DNA from: Isoptericola sp.
GTDB taxonomy: Bacteria > Actinomycetota > Actinomycetes > Actinomycetales > Cellulomonadaceae
DNA length: 34,988 nt
Assembly (NCBI GenBank): GCA_031180595.1
Contig: JAPSLQ010000012.1
Coordinates: forward strand, 3,816-38,803
Reading direction: 5' to 3'
This document shows positions 14,151-22,513 of this stretch, piece by piece. Every line of letters starts with the position of its first letter. The first letter of the stretch is position 1. Position numbers and translations under genes: made by a program. Under the pieces are notes generated by a model, which was not told the origin of the DNA, ran no database searches, and was given only the letters and a program-made list of their open reading frames with translations.

Positions 14151-17100
14151 TCAGCCTCTCGCGAGCCGCAGGCCGCGCGGCGTGACGCCGAAGCCCGCGT
14201 CGAGCAGCGCCGCAGCCACGGGCGTGCGGTCGCGTGCGGCGGCGAGCGCCGGCACGCCGTCGACGCGCTGGACGAGCAGGCGGCCGAGGCGGCCTGCCGC
14301 GGCCGCGCCCGCGAGCTCGGCGACGGCGGCCGCGAGGCGGCGTCCGCCGGGACCGAACGAGAGCAGAGTGCGGCCGCCCCGCTCGACGTAGAGCGCGAGG
14401 TCGCCGTCGACGAGCACGACGACGCCGCCCGCCTTCCGGCCCGGACGGTGGGCGGTGCCGTCGGCCCCGTCCCCCGGCGCGGCCGTGGGCGGCGGGGGCC
14501 ACGCCAGCGCCGCGCCGTACGGGTTCGCCGGGTCGGTGGCCGCGAGGAGCACGGCGTGGTGGCGGGGCCCGCCCGGACCGGGAGGGCCCTCGTCCTGGGC
14601 GCGCTCCGCCTCCAGGACGCGCGCGCGGTCGCCGGCGTCGACGCGGAGCTGGTCGACCGCGCCAGGCAGGGCGAACTGCGAGCCGCCCAGGTGCTCGACG
14701 AAGTAGCCCCGGCGCACCGCTCCCCGCTCCTCGAGCTCGGTCAGGACGCGGTACACGCCGCGGAACTGCGCCGTGACGCCCTCGGCCGGTGCGACCGCGC
14801 GGGTGAGCACACCGTGCCGGTCCAGCAGCACCTGGGTGAGCGCGTGCGTGCGCAGCGTCGGATCGGTCTCGCGCGACGGGAGCGCCGACCAGCGGCCGCC
14901 GCCCCCGCGCGGGGTCGGCGCGGTCGTGGCCGCGGCGGGACGCGCCACGGCGAAGCGGGAGCGGCGCACCGGCCGGGCGCGGCCCGGCTGGCGCGGTGCC
15001 CGGTGGGCGCCCCCGGCGCCGCCGAGGTTCTCGCGCAGGACCCCGAGCCCGTCGTTGGTCACGTGCCCGGCCCACACGAGATCCCAGAGGGCCTCCAGCA
15101 CCGCGGTGGCCGGTGCGCCCGTGAGGTCGGCGAGCCGGGGCAGGAAGAACCCGCCGGACCCCGTGAGCAGGTCGAGGACCGCGCGGTGCAGGTCGGTGTC
15201 GAGCGGTCCGCCCTCGGCGACGTCGTCCGGCGGCCGGAGCGTGAGCGGGGCCCCGTCGGACAGGTGGAGGCTCACGAGCCCGTCGCCACCCCCCGACCCG
15301 GGCAGCCGGGCGTGCCCGCACCACAGCACCTCGCCCGTGGTCGTCAGCTCGTCGAGCATCGCGGGCGAGTAGTCCGGCACGCGTGCGGGCAGCACGAGCG
15401 TCTCGAGCGCCGACGCCGGCACGGCGGCACCCGAGAGCTGCTCGACCACGCGGAGCACGCCGTCGAGCCCGCGCAGCGCCCCCGCGCCCGACGCGATCCC
15501 GTGCCACCGCGGCAGGAACACGCCGAGCGCCTCGGGCTCGACCGGCTCCACCTCGGCCCGCAGCGCGGCGAGCGACCGACGGCGCAGGGTGCGGAGCACC
15601 TCGGGGTCGCACCACTCGTCCCCCGTGCCGCCGAGCGCCTCGGGCCGCAGCCGACCGCGCGCCAGCACGCCCGCCGTCTCCAGCCGCGCCAGGGCCTGAG
15701 CGGCGACGGCGACGCCCAGCCCGAAGCGCCGCGCGACGTCGACGACGCCGAACGGGCCGTGCGTGCGCGCGTGGCGCCGCAGCAGGTCGCCGAGCGGGTC
15801 GGCGACCGGTTCCGTGAAGGCCTCCGGCACGCCCACGGGCAGCGCCACGCCGAGCGCGTCGCGCAGCCGTCCGGCGTCCTCCGCGACGGCCCACTGCTCG
15901 GCGTCGTCGCCCTCGAGCCCGCCGAGGCGGACGCGGATGACGCGCCGCGCCCGCTCGAGCTCGGTCAGCCAGCCGGCCACGTCGTCGCGCACCTCCTCGC
16001 GCGTGCGCTCCCGCAGCGCCGCGAGCGGGTGCGGCCCGGTGCGGCGCAGCACGTCCCACAGGTCCTCGGCGTGCCGGGCCCGTCGTTCGGGTGCGAGCGC
16101 CTGGAGCTCGGCCTCGGTGCGCTCGATCGCGGCGGGGTCGAGCAGGTCGGCGAGCTGGGTCGCGCCCTGCTCGCCGAGCAGCTCGGCCAGCAGCGTCGGG
16201 TCGAGCGAGAGCGCGGCTGCGCGCCGCTCCGCGAGCGGGGCGTCGCCGTCGTACAGGAACTGGGCGGTGTACCCGAACAGGAGCGACTGGGCGAACGGCG
16301 AGGGCGACGGCGTGGTGACCTCCACGAGCCGCACCCGTCCCGCCGCGAGGTCGGCCATGAGGTCGCGCAGCGCGGCGACGTCGAAGTCGTCCTGCAGGCA
16401 CTCGCGCGCGGCCTCGAGCACGATCGGGAACTCGGGGAACTGCGAGGCGACCTGGAGCAGCTGCGCCGCGCGCTGACGCTGCTGCCACAGCGGCTGACGC
16501 CGGTCGGGCCGGCGCCGCGGCAGCAGCAGGGCGCGTGCCGCCGCCTCGCGGAAGCGGGCCGCGAACATGATCGACGAGCCGAGCTCGCCGCGGACGGCGT
16601 CGAGCACCTCGTCGGGGTCGACGAGCAGGTCCTCGGCCGTGACGCCCGGTGTGACCGCCGGGCCGCCGTCGCCCGTGCCGCCCCCGCCCAGGTCCCAGCC
16701 CGTGCCGCCCCCGCCCAGGTCCCAGCCGGTGCTGCCCCCGCCCAGGTCCCAGCCCGAGTCGCCGGCGTCGGGCAGCCGCAGCACGATGCCGTCGTCGGCG
16801 TGCATCGCCGCGACGTCGAGCCCGTACCGCTCGCGCAGGCGAGCGCCCACGACGAGCGCCCACGGCGCGTGCACGCGCGCGCCGAACGGGGAGTGGATCA
16901 CCACGCGCCAGTCGCCGAGCTCGTCGCGGAAACGCTCGACGACGACCGTCCGGTCGTCGGGCAGCCGGCCCGTCGCGTCGCGCTGCTCGGTGAGGTAGGC
17001 CGCCAGGTTGTCGGCCGCCCAGGCGTCGAGCCCGGCGTCGCGCAGACGGGCGCGCCCGAGCTCGCCGTCGGCGCTGAGCGTCGCGTCGGTCTCGCGCACG

Positions 17101-19115
17101 AACGCGCCGACGGCGCGGCCGAGCTCCGCGGGCCGGCCGGGGGAGTCACCCTTCCAGAACGGCAGCCGCCCGGGCAGGCCGGGCGCGGGCGTGACGAGCA
17201 CGCGGTCCGGGGTGATCTCCTCGATGCGCCATGTGGACGAGCCGAGCGTGAACGTGTCGCCGACGCGGGACTCGTAGACCATCTCCTCGTCGAGCTCGCC
17301 GACGCGCTTGCCGCCGCGCACCGCGCCGCGCTCCGCGTCGCCGTCGGTCGCCAGGTAGACGCCGTACAGGCCGCGGTCCGGGATCGTGCCGCCGCTCGTG
17401 GCGGCGAGGCGCAGGGCGCCGGGGCGGCCCGACAGGCGCCCGGACGCCCGGTCCCACACGATGCGCGCCCGCAGCTCGGCGAAGTCCTCGCTCGGGTACC
17501 GGCCGGCGAGCATGTCGAGCACCGCGTGCCACGTCGCGTCGCCCAGCGTGGCGAACGGGGCCGCCCGCCGGACCGTCGCGAGGAGCTCGTCGGCCTGCCA
17601 GTCGTCCACGGCGAGCGCGGCGACCACCTGCTGCGCGAGCACGTCGAGCGGGTTGGTCAGGACGTGCAGGCGTTCGATCTCGCCCGCACGCATCCGCTGC
17701 GTCACGACCGTGGCCGGCACGAGGTCCCCGCGGAACGTCGGGAAGACGACGCCGCGCGAGACCGCGCCGACCTGGTGGCCCGCCCGGCCGATGCGCTGGA
17801 GGCCGCTCGCGACGGAGGGTGGCGATCCCACCTGGACCACGAGGTCGACCGCCCCCATGTCGATGCCGAGCTCGAGCGAGGACGTCGCGACGACGGCCGG
17901 GAGCCGCCCCTCCTTGAGCTCGGACTCGGTCCGGGTGCGCTCCACGCGGCTCATCGACCCGTGGTGGGCGCGGGCGAGCACGGGCGCCGCGCCACCGTCG
18001 GGCGAGGCGGGCACCGCGGCGGCCGTGCCCGACTGCGCGGGCGTCTGCGCCGCCTGCTGCGTGGCCGGGTCGGGCACGTCGAGCCCCAGCCGCTCGGCCC
18101 ACAGCTCGTTCATCCGGGCCGTGAGGCGCTCGGCCCCGCGGCGGGAGTTGGTGAAGACCAGGGTCGAACGGTGGCCGGCCACCAGGTCGACGACGCGCTC
18201 CTCGACGTGCGGCCACACCGACGCCCGCCGCAGCGGCGAGGTCGCCGCGCCCGCCAGGTCCGCCTCGTCGTCGCCCGTCGACGCTCCGGGGCGCGGCGCA
18301 TCCGGCGCCGCACCGCCGTCGTCGGGCCCCGCGGGGCCGGGCATCGCCGACTCGAGGTCGGTGAGGTCCGGCACCGGCACGACGACGTCGATGTCCCACT
18401 CCTTGGCCGCGGGCGGCTGGACGACGACCACCTCGCGGCCGCCGTCCGCAACCGGGCGGTGGCCGCCGAGGAAGGTCGCCACGTCCTCGACCGGGCGCAC
18501 CGTGGCCGACAGGCCGACGCGCTGCGCCGGGCGCTCGAGCAGGGCGTCGAGGCGCTCGAGGCTCAGCGCCAGGTGCGCGCCCCGCTTGGTGCCCGCGACG
18601 GCGTGGATCTCGTCGACGATCACGGTCTCGACGCCGGCGAGGCCCGCACGCGCCTGGGAGGTGAGCACCAGGAACAGCGACTCGGGCGTGGTGATGAGGA
18701 CGTCCGGCGGTCGCGTCGCGAACGACCGGCGCTCCGAGGGCGGGGTGTCGCCCGTGCGCATCCCGACCTCGAGGTCGGTCACCTGGAGCCCCTCGCGCGC
18801 GGCCGCCTGGCGGATGCCCGCGAGCGGGGAGCGCAGGTTGCGCTGCACGTCCGCGGCGAGCGCCTTGAGCGGCGAGACGTACAGCACGCGGCAGCGCCGC
18901 GCACGCTCCTCGGGCGGCGGCAGCGTCGTCAGCCGGTCGATCGCCCACAGGAACGCCGCGAGCGTCTTGCCCGACCCGGTCGGCGCCACGACGAGGGCGT
19001 GCCGGTCGGCGCCGATCGCCTCCCACGCGCCGACCTGCGCCGGCGTCGGCTCGGCGAACGCGCCCGCGAACCACGCGCGCGTGGCCGGGCCGAAGCGCTC
19101 GAGCGGTGACGTCAC
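14151..19115 (-). CDS. lhr: Lhr-type superfamily 2 ATP-dependent helicase
   Basis: A 1654-aa 3'-5' SF2 helicase of the long (Lhr core plus C-terminal domain) class used in DNA repair. APTGSGKTLAAFLW (Walker A, residues 44-51), DEIHAVAGTKRGAHLAL (motif II, about 168), GLSATVRPVED (motif III), TLVFTNSRRGAERLTA, HHGSMSRVERTRTESELK, LELGIDMGAVDLVVQVGSPP and QRIGRAGHQVG (motif VI) are all intact. The winged-helix and Lhr-specific regions follow, then a long C-terminal module. It is roughly 100 residues longer than the 1510-1540 aa of E. coli and mycobacterial Lhr. The excess is explained by low-complexity linkers near residues 257-290, 347-373 and a nine-residue tandem repeat at 786-811. The GTG start (VTSPLERFG) has CACAAT 6 nt upstream. 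Confidence 0.95.
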   Translation of the reverse strand: MTSPLERFGPATRAWFAGAFAEPTPAQVGAWEAIGADRHALVVAPTGSGKTLAAFLWAIDRLTTLPPPEERARRCRVLYVSPLKALAADVQRNLRSPLAGIRQAAAREGLQVTDLEVGMRTGDTPPSERRSFATRPPDVLITTPESLFLVLTSQARAGLAGVETVIVDEIHAVAGTKRGAHLALSLERLDALLERPAQRVGLSATVRPVEDVATFLGGHRPVADGGREVVVVQPPAAKEWDIDVVVPVPDLTDLESAMPGPAGPDDGGAAPDAPRPGASTGDDEADLAGAATSPLRRASVWPHVEERVVDLVAGHRSTLVFTNSRRGAERLTARMNELWAERLGLDVPDPATQQAAQTPAQSGTAAAVPASPDGGAAPVLARAHHGSMSRVERTRTESELKEGRLPAVVATSSLELGIDMGAVDLVVQVGSPPSVASGLQRIGRAGHQVGAVSRGVVFPTFRGDLVPATVVTQRMRAGEIERLHVLTNPLDVLAQQVVAALAVDDWQADELLATVRRAAPFATLGDATWHAVLDMLAGRYPSEDFAELRARIVWDRASGRLSGRPGALRLAATSGGTIPDRGLYGVYLATDGDAERGAVRGGKRVGELDEEMVYESRVGDTFTLGSSTWRIEEITPDRVLVTPAPGLPGRLPFWKGDSPGRPAELGRAVGAFVRETDATLSADGELGRARLRDAGLDAWAADNLAAYLTEQRDATGRLPDDRTVVVERFRDELGDWRVVIHSPFGARVHAPWALVVGARLRERYGLDVAAMHADDGIVLRLPDAGDSGWDLGGGSTGWDLGGGGTGWDLGGGGTGDGGPAVTPGVTAEDLLVDPDEVLDAVRGELGSSIMFAARFREAAARALLLPRRRPDRRQPLWQQRQRAAQLLQVASQFPEFPIVLEAARECLQDDFDVAALRDLMADLAAGRVRLVEVTTPSPSPFAQSLLFGYTAQFLYDGDAPLAERRAAALSLDPTLLAELLGEQGATQLADLLDPAAIERTEAELQALAPERRARHAEDLWDVLRRTGPHPLAALRERTREEVRDDVAGWLTELERARRVIRVRLGGLEGDDAEQWAVAEDAGRLRDALGVALPVGVPEAFTEPVADPLGDLLRRHARTHGPFGVVDVARRFGLGVAVAAQALARLETAGVLARGRLRPEALGGTGDEWCDPEVLRTLRRRSLAALRAEVEPVEPEALGVFLPRWHGIASGAGALRGLDGVLRVVEQLSGAAVPASALETLVLPARVPDYSPAMLDELTTTGEVLWCGHARLPGSGGGDGLVSLHLSDGAPLTLRPPDDVAEGGPLDTDLHRAVLDLLTGSGGFFLPRLADLTGAPATAVLEALWDLVWAGHVTNDGLGVLRENLGGAGGAHRAPRQPGRARPVRRSRFAVARPAAATTAPTPRGGGGRWSALPSRETDPTLRTHALTQVLLDRHGVLTRAVAPAEGVTAQFRGVYRVLTELEERGAVRRGYFVEHLGGSQFALPGAVDQLRVDAGDRARVLEAERAQDEGPPGPGGPRHHAVLLAATDPANPYGAALAWPPPPTAAPGDGADGTAHRPGRKAGGVVVLVDGDLALYVERGGRTLLSFGPGGRRLAAAVAELAGAAAAGRLGRLLVQRVDGVPALAAARDRTPVAAALLDAGFGVTPRGLRLARG
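16681..16761. repeat. Three tandem 27-bp repeats inside lhr
   Basis: The unit begins CCCCCGCCCAGGTCCCAGCC and is repeated three times in register (16681, 16708, 16735) with only a few substitutions in the last bases. On the coding strand it encodes GWDLGGGxT repeats. A partial unit (CCCGTGCCG) precedes the array. The repeat length is a multiple of three, so copy-number change keeps the frame. Confidence 0.95.
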
Positions 19116-19121
19116 CAGGCC

Positions 19122-19127
19122 ATTGTG
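19122..19127 (-). promoter_or_regulatory. Putative -10 (CACAAT) of lhr, leaderless arrangement
   Basis: CACAAT on the minus strand is followed by GGCCTG (6 nt) and the GTG start of lhr. It would drive the lhr-nei2 operon. Confidence 0.4.
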
Positions 19128-19183
19128 CGGCCCGGCACCGACATCGCGGGAGCACGGCGCCGCGCGGGGCCGCGCCGGCGTGG

Positions 19184-19189
19184 CAGGCT
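19184..19189 (+). promoter_or_regulatory. Putative -10 (CAGGCT) of the DUF3046 gene, leaderless arrangement
   Basis: CAGGCT is followed by GGGTCC (6 nt) and the GTG. The same hexamer and spacing occur at the first gene of the window. Confidence 0.35.
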
Positions 19190-19195
19190 GGGTCC

Positions 19196-19429
19196 GTGCG
19201 CCACAGCGACTTCGCCCAGCTCGTCGACGAGGTCTTCGGGCCTGCCTACGGCCGCGCGCTCGTGCGCGAGCAGGTGCTGCCCCGCCTGGGCGACCGCACG
19301 CCCGCCGACGCGCTCGCCGAGGGCGTGGAGCCGCGCGTCGTCTGGCACGCGCTGTGCGACGCGCTCGACGTGCCCGAGCCGCAGAGGTGGGGGCACGACG
19401 ACCGCCGCCAGGCGCCGCCCGCGCGCTGA
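19196..19429 (+). CDS. DUF3046 family protein
   Basis: A 77-aa small protein of DUF3046, found near recA in many actinobacteria; its function is unknown. The pattern is recognisable: VRHSDFAQLVDEVFGPAYGR, then VLPRLGDRTPADALAEGVEP, then VVWHALCDALDVPEPQRWG. The C-terminal RRQAPPAR extends slightly past the usual end. It is soluble and helical, with no membrane segment. The GTG start gives the typical N-terminus and has a CAGGCT 6 nt upstream. It lies 80 bp from the divergent lhr start and 27 bp before the phosphatase-like gene. Confidence 0.85.
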   Translation: MRHSDFAQLVDEVFGPAYGRALVREQVLPRLGDRTPADALAEGVEPRVVWHALCDALDVPEPQRWGHDDRRQAPPAR

Positions 19430-19444
19430 CCGTCCGGCGCGCGG

Positions 19445-19450
19445 CATCAT
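19445..19450 (+). promoter_or_regulatory. Putative -10 (CATCAT) of the 710-aa gene, leaderless arrangement
   Basis: CATCAT is followed by GACGCC (6 nt) and the ATG. It is a weaker match than the TAnnnT cases. Confidence 0.3.
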
Positions 19451-19456
19451 GACGCC

Positions 19457-21589
19457 ATGAGCCCCGCGTGGACCGCCACGACCGCACGGCTGCGCGGCGC
19501 GCTCTGGTCGCTCGTGTCCACCTCGGCGGGGCTGGGCCTGGCGATCTGGGCCGTCCCGGGGGTCGCCGTGCGCGCCCCGTGGGCGCTGCTGCTCGCGGCG
19601 CTCGCGGTCGGCGTCGGTGACGCGCTCCTGCGGCCGCTGCTCAGACGCGCCGCCGTGGTCGGCGTCGTCGGGGCGCTCGTCGCCGGGGTCGGGGCGCAGG
19701 TCGCGCTCGTCGGGGCCGTGCTCACCTGGGGTCCCGGGATCCGCAGCGGGTCGTGGGCCGACGTGCTCGCGGTGCTCGTCCTCGCGGCGGTGGTCATGGC
19801 GGCGGGGCACTGGCTCGTCGGCGTGCAGGACAACGTCTACGTGGTCGGGGACCTCCTGCAGCGCGCCCGCCGGCGGGCGGGCCTCCCGCGTCCCGGCCGC
19901 GCGGCCGCGGGCGGCGGCGAGGCGGGCCGGCCGCCGGGGATGCTCGTGGTCGTGCTCGACGGCGTCGCCCGCCCCACGCTCGACCACGCGGTCCAGGCGG
20001 GTCTCGCGCCGACGCTCGCCCGGTGGCTCGGCACGGGCAGCCACCGCGTCGAGCCGTGGTGGGCCTGCGTGCCCGCCACGACGCCCGCGAGCACGCTCGG
20101 CCTCCTGCACGGGACCACGGACGGGGTTCCCGCCTTCCGGTGGTGGTCCCGCGAGGCGGGCCGCATGGTCGTCACGAACCGGCCCGCCGACGCGGCGGCC
20201 GTCGAGGCGCGGGCCAGCGACGGCCGCGGCCTGCTCGCCGGCGGCGGGGTCGCCGTCTCGACGATGTTCTCCGGCGACGCCGAGGTGAGCCTTCTCGTCA
20301 TGAGCCGCGCGTCCTCGGGGCTCGGGCCGGGCCAGACGTTCGTCCGGTTCTTCTCCAGCCCCTTCGTGCTCGGGCGCGCCGTCGTGGGGACCGTCGCCGA
20401 GGCCCTCAAGGAGCTGTACCAGGGATGGCAGCAGGCCGCGCGGGGCGTGCGTCCCCGCGTGCCCCGGCGCGGCTGGTACCCGGTGCTGCGCGCGGTCACG
20501 AACGTCCTGCTGCGCGACCTGACCACGTCGCTCGTCGCCGAGCAGCTCGTGCGGGGCGCGCCCGTCGTGTGCGTCGACCTTCCCGACTACGACGAGATCG
20601 CCCACCACGCGGGCCCGTTGCGGCCCGAGGCGCTGCGGGCGCTCGAGGGTCTCGACCGCGTGCTCGGGCTGTGGGAGCAGGTCGGCGCCGTCGCGCCCCG
20701 GCGGTACGAGATCGTCGTGGTCTCGGACCACGGACAGTCGCTCGGTGCGACGTTCGAGCAGGTCGTGGGACGCTCGCTGGAGGAGGAGGTCCGTCGCCTG
20801 ATGGCCCTCCCCGCCCCGCGGGACGCGCACGGCGTGCGCTCGCTCGCCGCGGGCGCGGGCCGCCGGCGGACGGACGACGCCGAGGCGTGGGGCCCGGCGA
20901 ACGCCGCGCTGCACGCGCTGCGCCCGCCGGGAGCCCACGACGGCGCAGGGCGGATGCTCGTGGGGCCCGACGCGGACGAGCGGCGCCGCCGCGGGCCGGG
21001 CGGCTCCGTCCTGCCGGAGGTGGCCGTGGTGGGCTCCGGCAACCTCGGCATGGTGTGGTTCTGCCGCGAACCGCGGCGGCTCGACGGCTCGGAGGTCGCG
21101 GCGCGGTGGCCCGCGCTCGTGCCCGGCCTCGCGGCGAACCCGGCGGTCGGGCTCGTCGTCGTCCGCGACGCCGACGACGTCGTGGCGCACGGCGCGGGCG
21201 GGACGCGCAGCCTCGTGACGGGGCGTGTCGAGGGCGCGGACCCGCTGGCGCCCTACGGCTCGCGCGCCGCGCCCGACCTGCTGCGCGTCGTCCGGCTCCC
21301 CGAGGCCGGCGACCTCGTCCTCGTCTCGAGCGTCGACGCCACGGGCGGCGTCCACGCCTTCGAGGGTCTCGTCGGGTCGCACGGCGGTCTGGGCGGCGCG
21401 CAGAACGAGGCCCTGCTGGTCCACCCGGCCGGCCTGGCCGTGCCCGACGACGAGCGCGCCGACGTCGACGGGCGCCGGATGCTCGTGGGCGCCGAGGCCG
21501 TGCACCGGCGTCTGGTCGCGTGGCTCACCGAGCTGGGCCTGCGCGACGGCGTGCGGGACCCGTCCCGGCGGGGGAGCGTGGGTCGGTGA
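19457..21589 (+). CDS. Holin-like membrane domain fused to alkaline-phosphatase-superfamily domain
   Basis: A 710-aa protein. Residues 1-130 form about four helices resembling the small Phage_holin_4_2 membrane domain (STSAGLGLAIWAVPGVAV, WALLLAALAVGVGDALLRPL, VLAVLVLAAVVMAAGHWLVG). After a basic linker (about 131-155) comes a type I phosphodiesterase/alkaline phosphatase-like domain. Candidate metal and nucleophile segments are LVVVLDGVARPTLDHA (Asp), ACVPATTPASTLGLLHG (Thr nucleophile region), VVCVDLPDYDEIAHHAG (Asp and His), IVVVSDHGQSLG (Asp-His) and EGLVGSHGGLGGAQ (His). All positions needed for a two-metal site seem present. The substrate is unknown; nucleotide-linked or lipid-linked phosphoesters are possible. 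The stop overlaps the next gene by 4 nt, so they are coupled. Confidence 0.85.
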   Translation: MSPAWTATTARLRGALWSLVSTSAGLGLAIWAVPGVAVRAPWALLLAALAVGVGDALLRPLLRRAAVVGVVGALVAGVGAQVALVGAVLTWGPGIRSGSWADVLAVLVLAAVVMAAGHWLVGVQDNVYVVGDLLQRARRRAGLPRPGRAAAGGGEAGRPPGMLVVVLDGVARPTLDHAVQAGLAPTLARWLGTGSHRVEPWWACVPATTPASTLGLLHGTTDGVPAFRWWSREAGRMVVTNRPADAAAVEARASDGRGLLAGGGVAVSTMFSGDAEVSLLVMSRASSGLGPGQTFVRFFSSPFVLGRAVVGTVAEALKELYQGWQQAARGVRPRVPRRGWYPVLRAVTNVLLRDLTTSLVAEQLVRGAPVVCVDLPDYDEIAHHAGPLRPEALRALEGLDRVLGLWEQVGAVAPRRYEIVVVSDHGQSLGATFEQVVGRSLEEEVRRLMALPAPRDAHGVRSLAAGAGRRRTDDAEAWGPANAALHALRPPGAHDGAGRMLVGPDADERRRRGPGGSVLPEVAVVGSGNLGMVWFCREPRRLDGSEVAARWPALVPGLAANPAVGLVVVRDADDVVAHGAGGTRSLVTGRVEGADPLAPYGSRAAPDLLRVVRLPEAGDLVLVSSVDATGGVHAFEGLVGSHGGLGGAQNEALLVHPAGLAVPDDERADVDGRRMLVGAEAVHRRLVAWLTELGLRDGVRDPSRRGSVGR

Positions 21590-22422
21590 GCCTGGTGGTG
21601 ACGTGGCTCGGCCACTCGACGGCGGTGCTCGACCTGGGGACCCCCGACGGCACGGTGCGCCTCGTGACCGACCCGCTGCTCCACCGGCACGCCGGCCTGC
21701 TGCGCCGCAGGGGCGTGCGCCCGCTGCACGACGCGTGGCGCGACGCCGACGCCGCCCTGCTGAGCCACCTGCACCACGACCACGCCGAGCTGCGCTCGCT
21801 GCGGCTGCTCGGGGACGTGCCCGTCCTGACCGCACCGGCGAACGCGCGCTGGCTGCGCGGCAAGGGGCTGCGCGGGGTCGGGCTCGGGGACGGGTGGCAC
21901 GAGGTCGCGCGGAGTGTCGACGTGCGGCTCGCGCCGGCCCTCCACGGGCACCGGCGGATGCCGCACCGGCCGAACGCCGTCAGCGGGCACCTGGTGCGCG
22001 CCCGGTCCGACGGGCGACCGGTCACCGTCTGGGCCGTGGGGGACACCGAGCGCTTCCCCGGGATCGCGCACGTGCGCGCGCTCGCGGGCGGGCACGTCGA
22101 CGTCGCGCTCGTGCCGGTGCACGGCTGGGGCCCGCGGCTCTCGGGCGGCCACCTCGGACCGGTGCAGGCGGCGGAGGTGTGCGCCGAGGTCGGGGTGGGC
22201 GTCGCGGTCCCGGTGCACTGGGGCACGCTGCACGCACCGGGCGGGCGCCACCTGCCGCCCGGGTGGATGGACCACGCCGGTGCGGCGTTCGCCGCGGCCG
22301 CCCACCGCCGGGCGCCCCGCACGCGGGTCGTGGTCCTCGGGCCGGGTGAGTCGTGGGAGCTCGGGGACCCGGGGGCGCGCGCCGGCGCGAGCCCGGCGGA
22401 GCCCGGCGGGAGCCCGAGCTGA
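21586..22422 (+). CDS. MBL-fold metallo-hydrolase (UlaG-like)
   Basis: A 278-aa metallo-beta-lactamase fold hydrolase. VTWLGHSTAVLDLG starts the fold, LLSHLHHDHAELRSL is the HxHxDH zinc motif, SGHLVRARSDGRP and VWAVGDTERFPGI give the metal-binding Asp, and VAVPVHWGTLHAPGGRH gives the late His. This layout is that of UlaG/L-ascorbate-6-phosphate lactonase-like proteins, a family with many unknown substrates. The GTG start overlaps the stop of the phosphatase-like gene (GTGA), implying a linked role. The C-terminal 20 residues are low-complexity Gly/Ala/Pro. It is hidden in a longer shadow ORF in the track. Confidence 0.9.
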   Translation: MSLVVTWLGHSTAVLDLGTPDGTVRLVTDPLLHRHAGLLRRRGVRPLHDAWRDADAALLSHLHHDHAELRSLRLLGDVPVLTAPANARWLRGKGLRGVGLGDGWHEVARSVDVRLAPALHGHRRMPHRPNAVSGHLVRARSDGRPVTVWAVGDTERFPGIAHVRALAGGHVDVALVPVHGWGPRLSGGHLGPVQAAEVCAEVGVGVAVPVHWGTLHAPGGRHLPPGWMDHAGAAFAAAAHRRAPRTRVVVLGPGESWELGDPGARAGASPAEPGGSPS

Positions 22423-22455
22423 GCCCCGACACGCCGGAGCGGCAGGGTGCTGGTA

Positions 22456-22471
22456 TCGAACAGATGTTCGT
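22456..22471. promoter_or_regulatory. LexA (SOS) box of recA
   Basis: TCGAACAGATGTTCGT matches the actinobacterial/Gram-positive SOS box TCGAAC-N4-GTTCGA except for the last base. It lies immediately upstream of the -10 hexamer, so LexA would block RNA polymerase. LexA control of recA is well established in actinobacteria. Confidence 0.93.
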
Positions 22472-22472
22472 C

Positions 22473-22478
22473 TAGAGT
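22473..22478 (+). promoter_or_regulatory. Putative -10 (TAGAGT) of recA
   Basis: TAGAGT follows the SOS box by one base. Transcription would start near 22485, giving a leader of about 140 nt. The -35 position (CTGGTA) is poor. I see no RecA-NDp (TTGTCAGTG) promoter of the PafBC type. Confidence 0.6.
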
Positions 22479-22486
22479 GGTCCACA
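22478..22486 (+). promoter_or_regulatory. DnaA-box-like nonamer 1 upstream of recA
   Basis: TGGTCCACA differs by one base from the actinobacterial DnaA box TTGTCCACA. It overlaps the predicted recA transcription start. Function is unproven. Confidence 0.3.
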
Positions 22487-22504
22487 GAAGGCTCCCGAAC
22501 CGGA

Positions 22505-22513
22505 CTGTCCACA
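22505..22513 (+). promoter_or_regulatory. DnaA-box-like nonamer 2 upstream of recA
   Basis: CTGTCCACA differs by one base from TTGTCCACA. It has the same orientation as the first nonamer, 27 bp downstream, inside the recA leader. Confidence 0.3.

Noticed and set aside
16681-16761. CRISPR-like array
   Set aside because: The 27-bp units are directly adjacent without spacers, are in frame inside lhr and encode a Gly-rich peptide repeat.
13735-16863. 1042-aa minus-strand ORF in another frame of lhr
   Set aside because: Arg/Ala/Gly-rich frame-shifted shadow of the lhr and nei2 coding sequence.
13944-19109. 1721-aa plus-strand ORF opposite lhr
   Set aside because: It arises from high-GC codon use in lhr; it has no recognisable motif, and all helicase motifs are in the minus frame.
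19112-21835. 907-aa minus-strand ORF over DUF3046 and the 710-aa gene
   Set aside because: It has no motif and is antisense to genes with clear domains.
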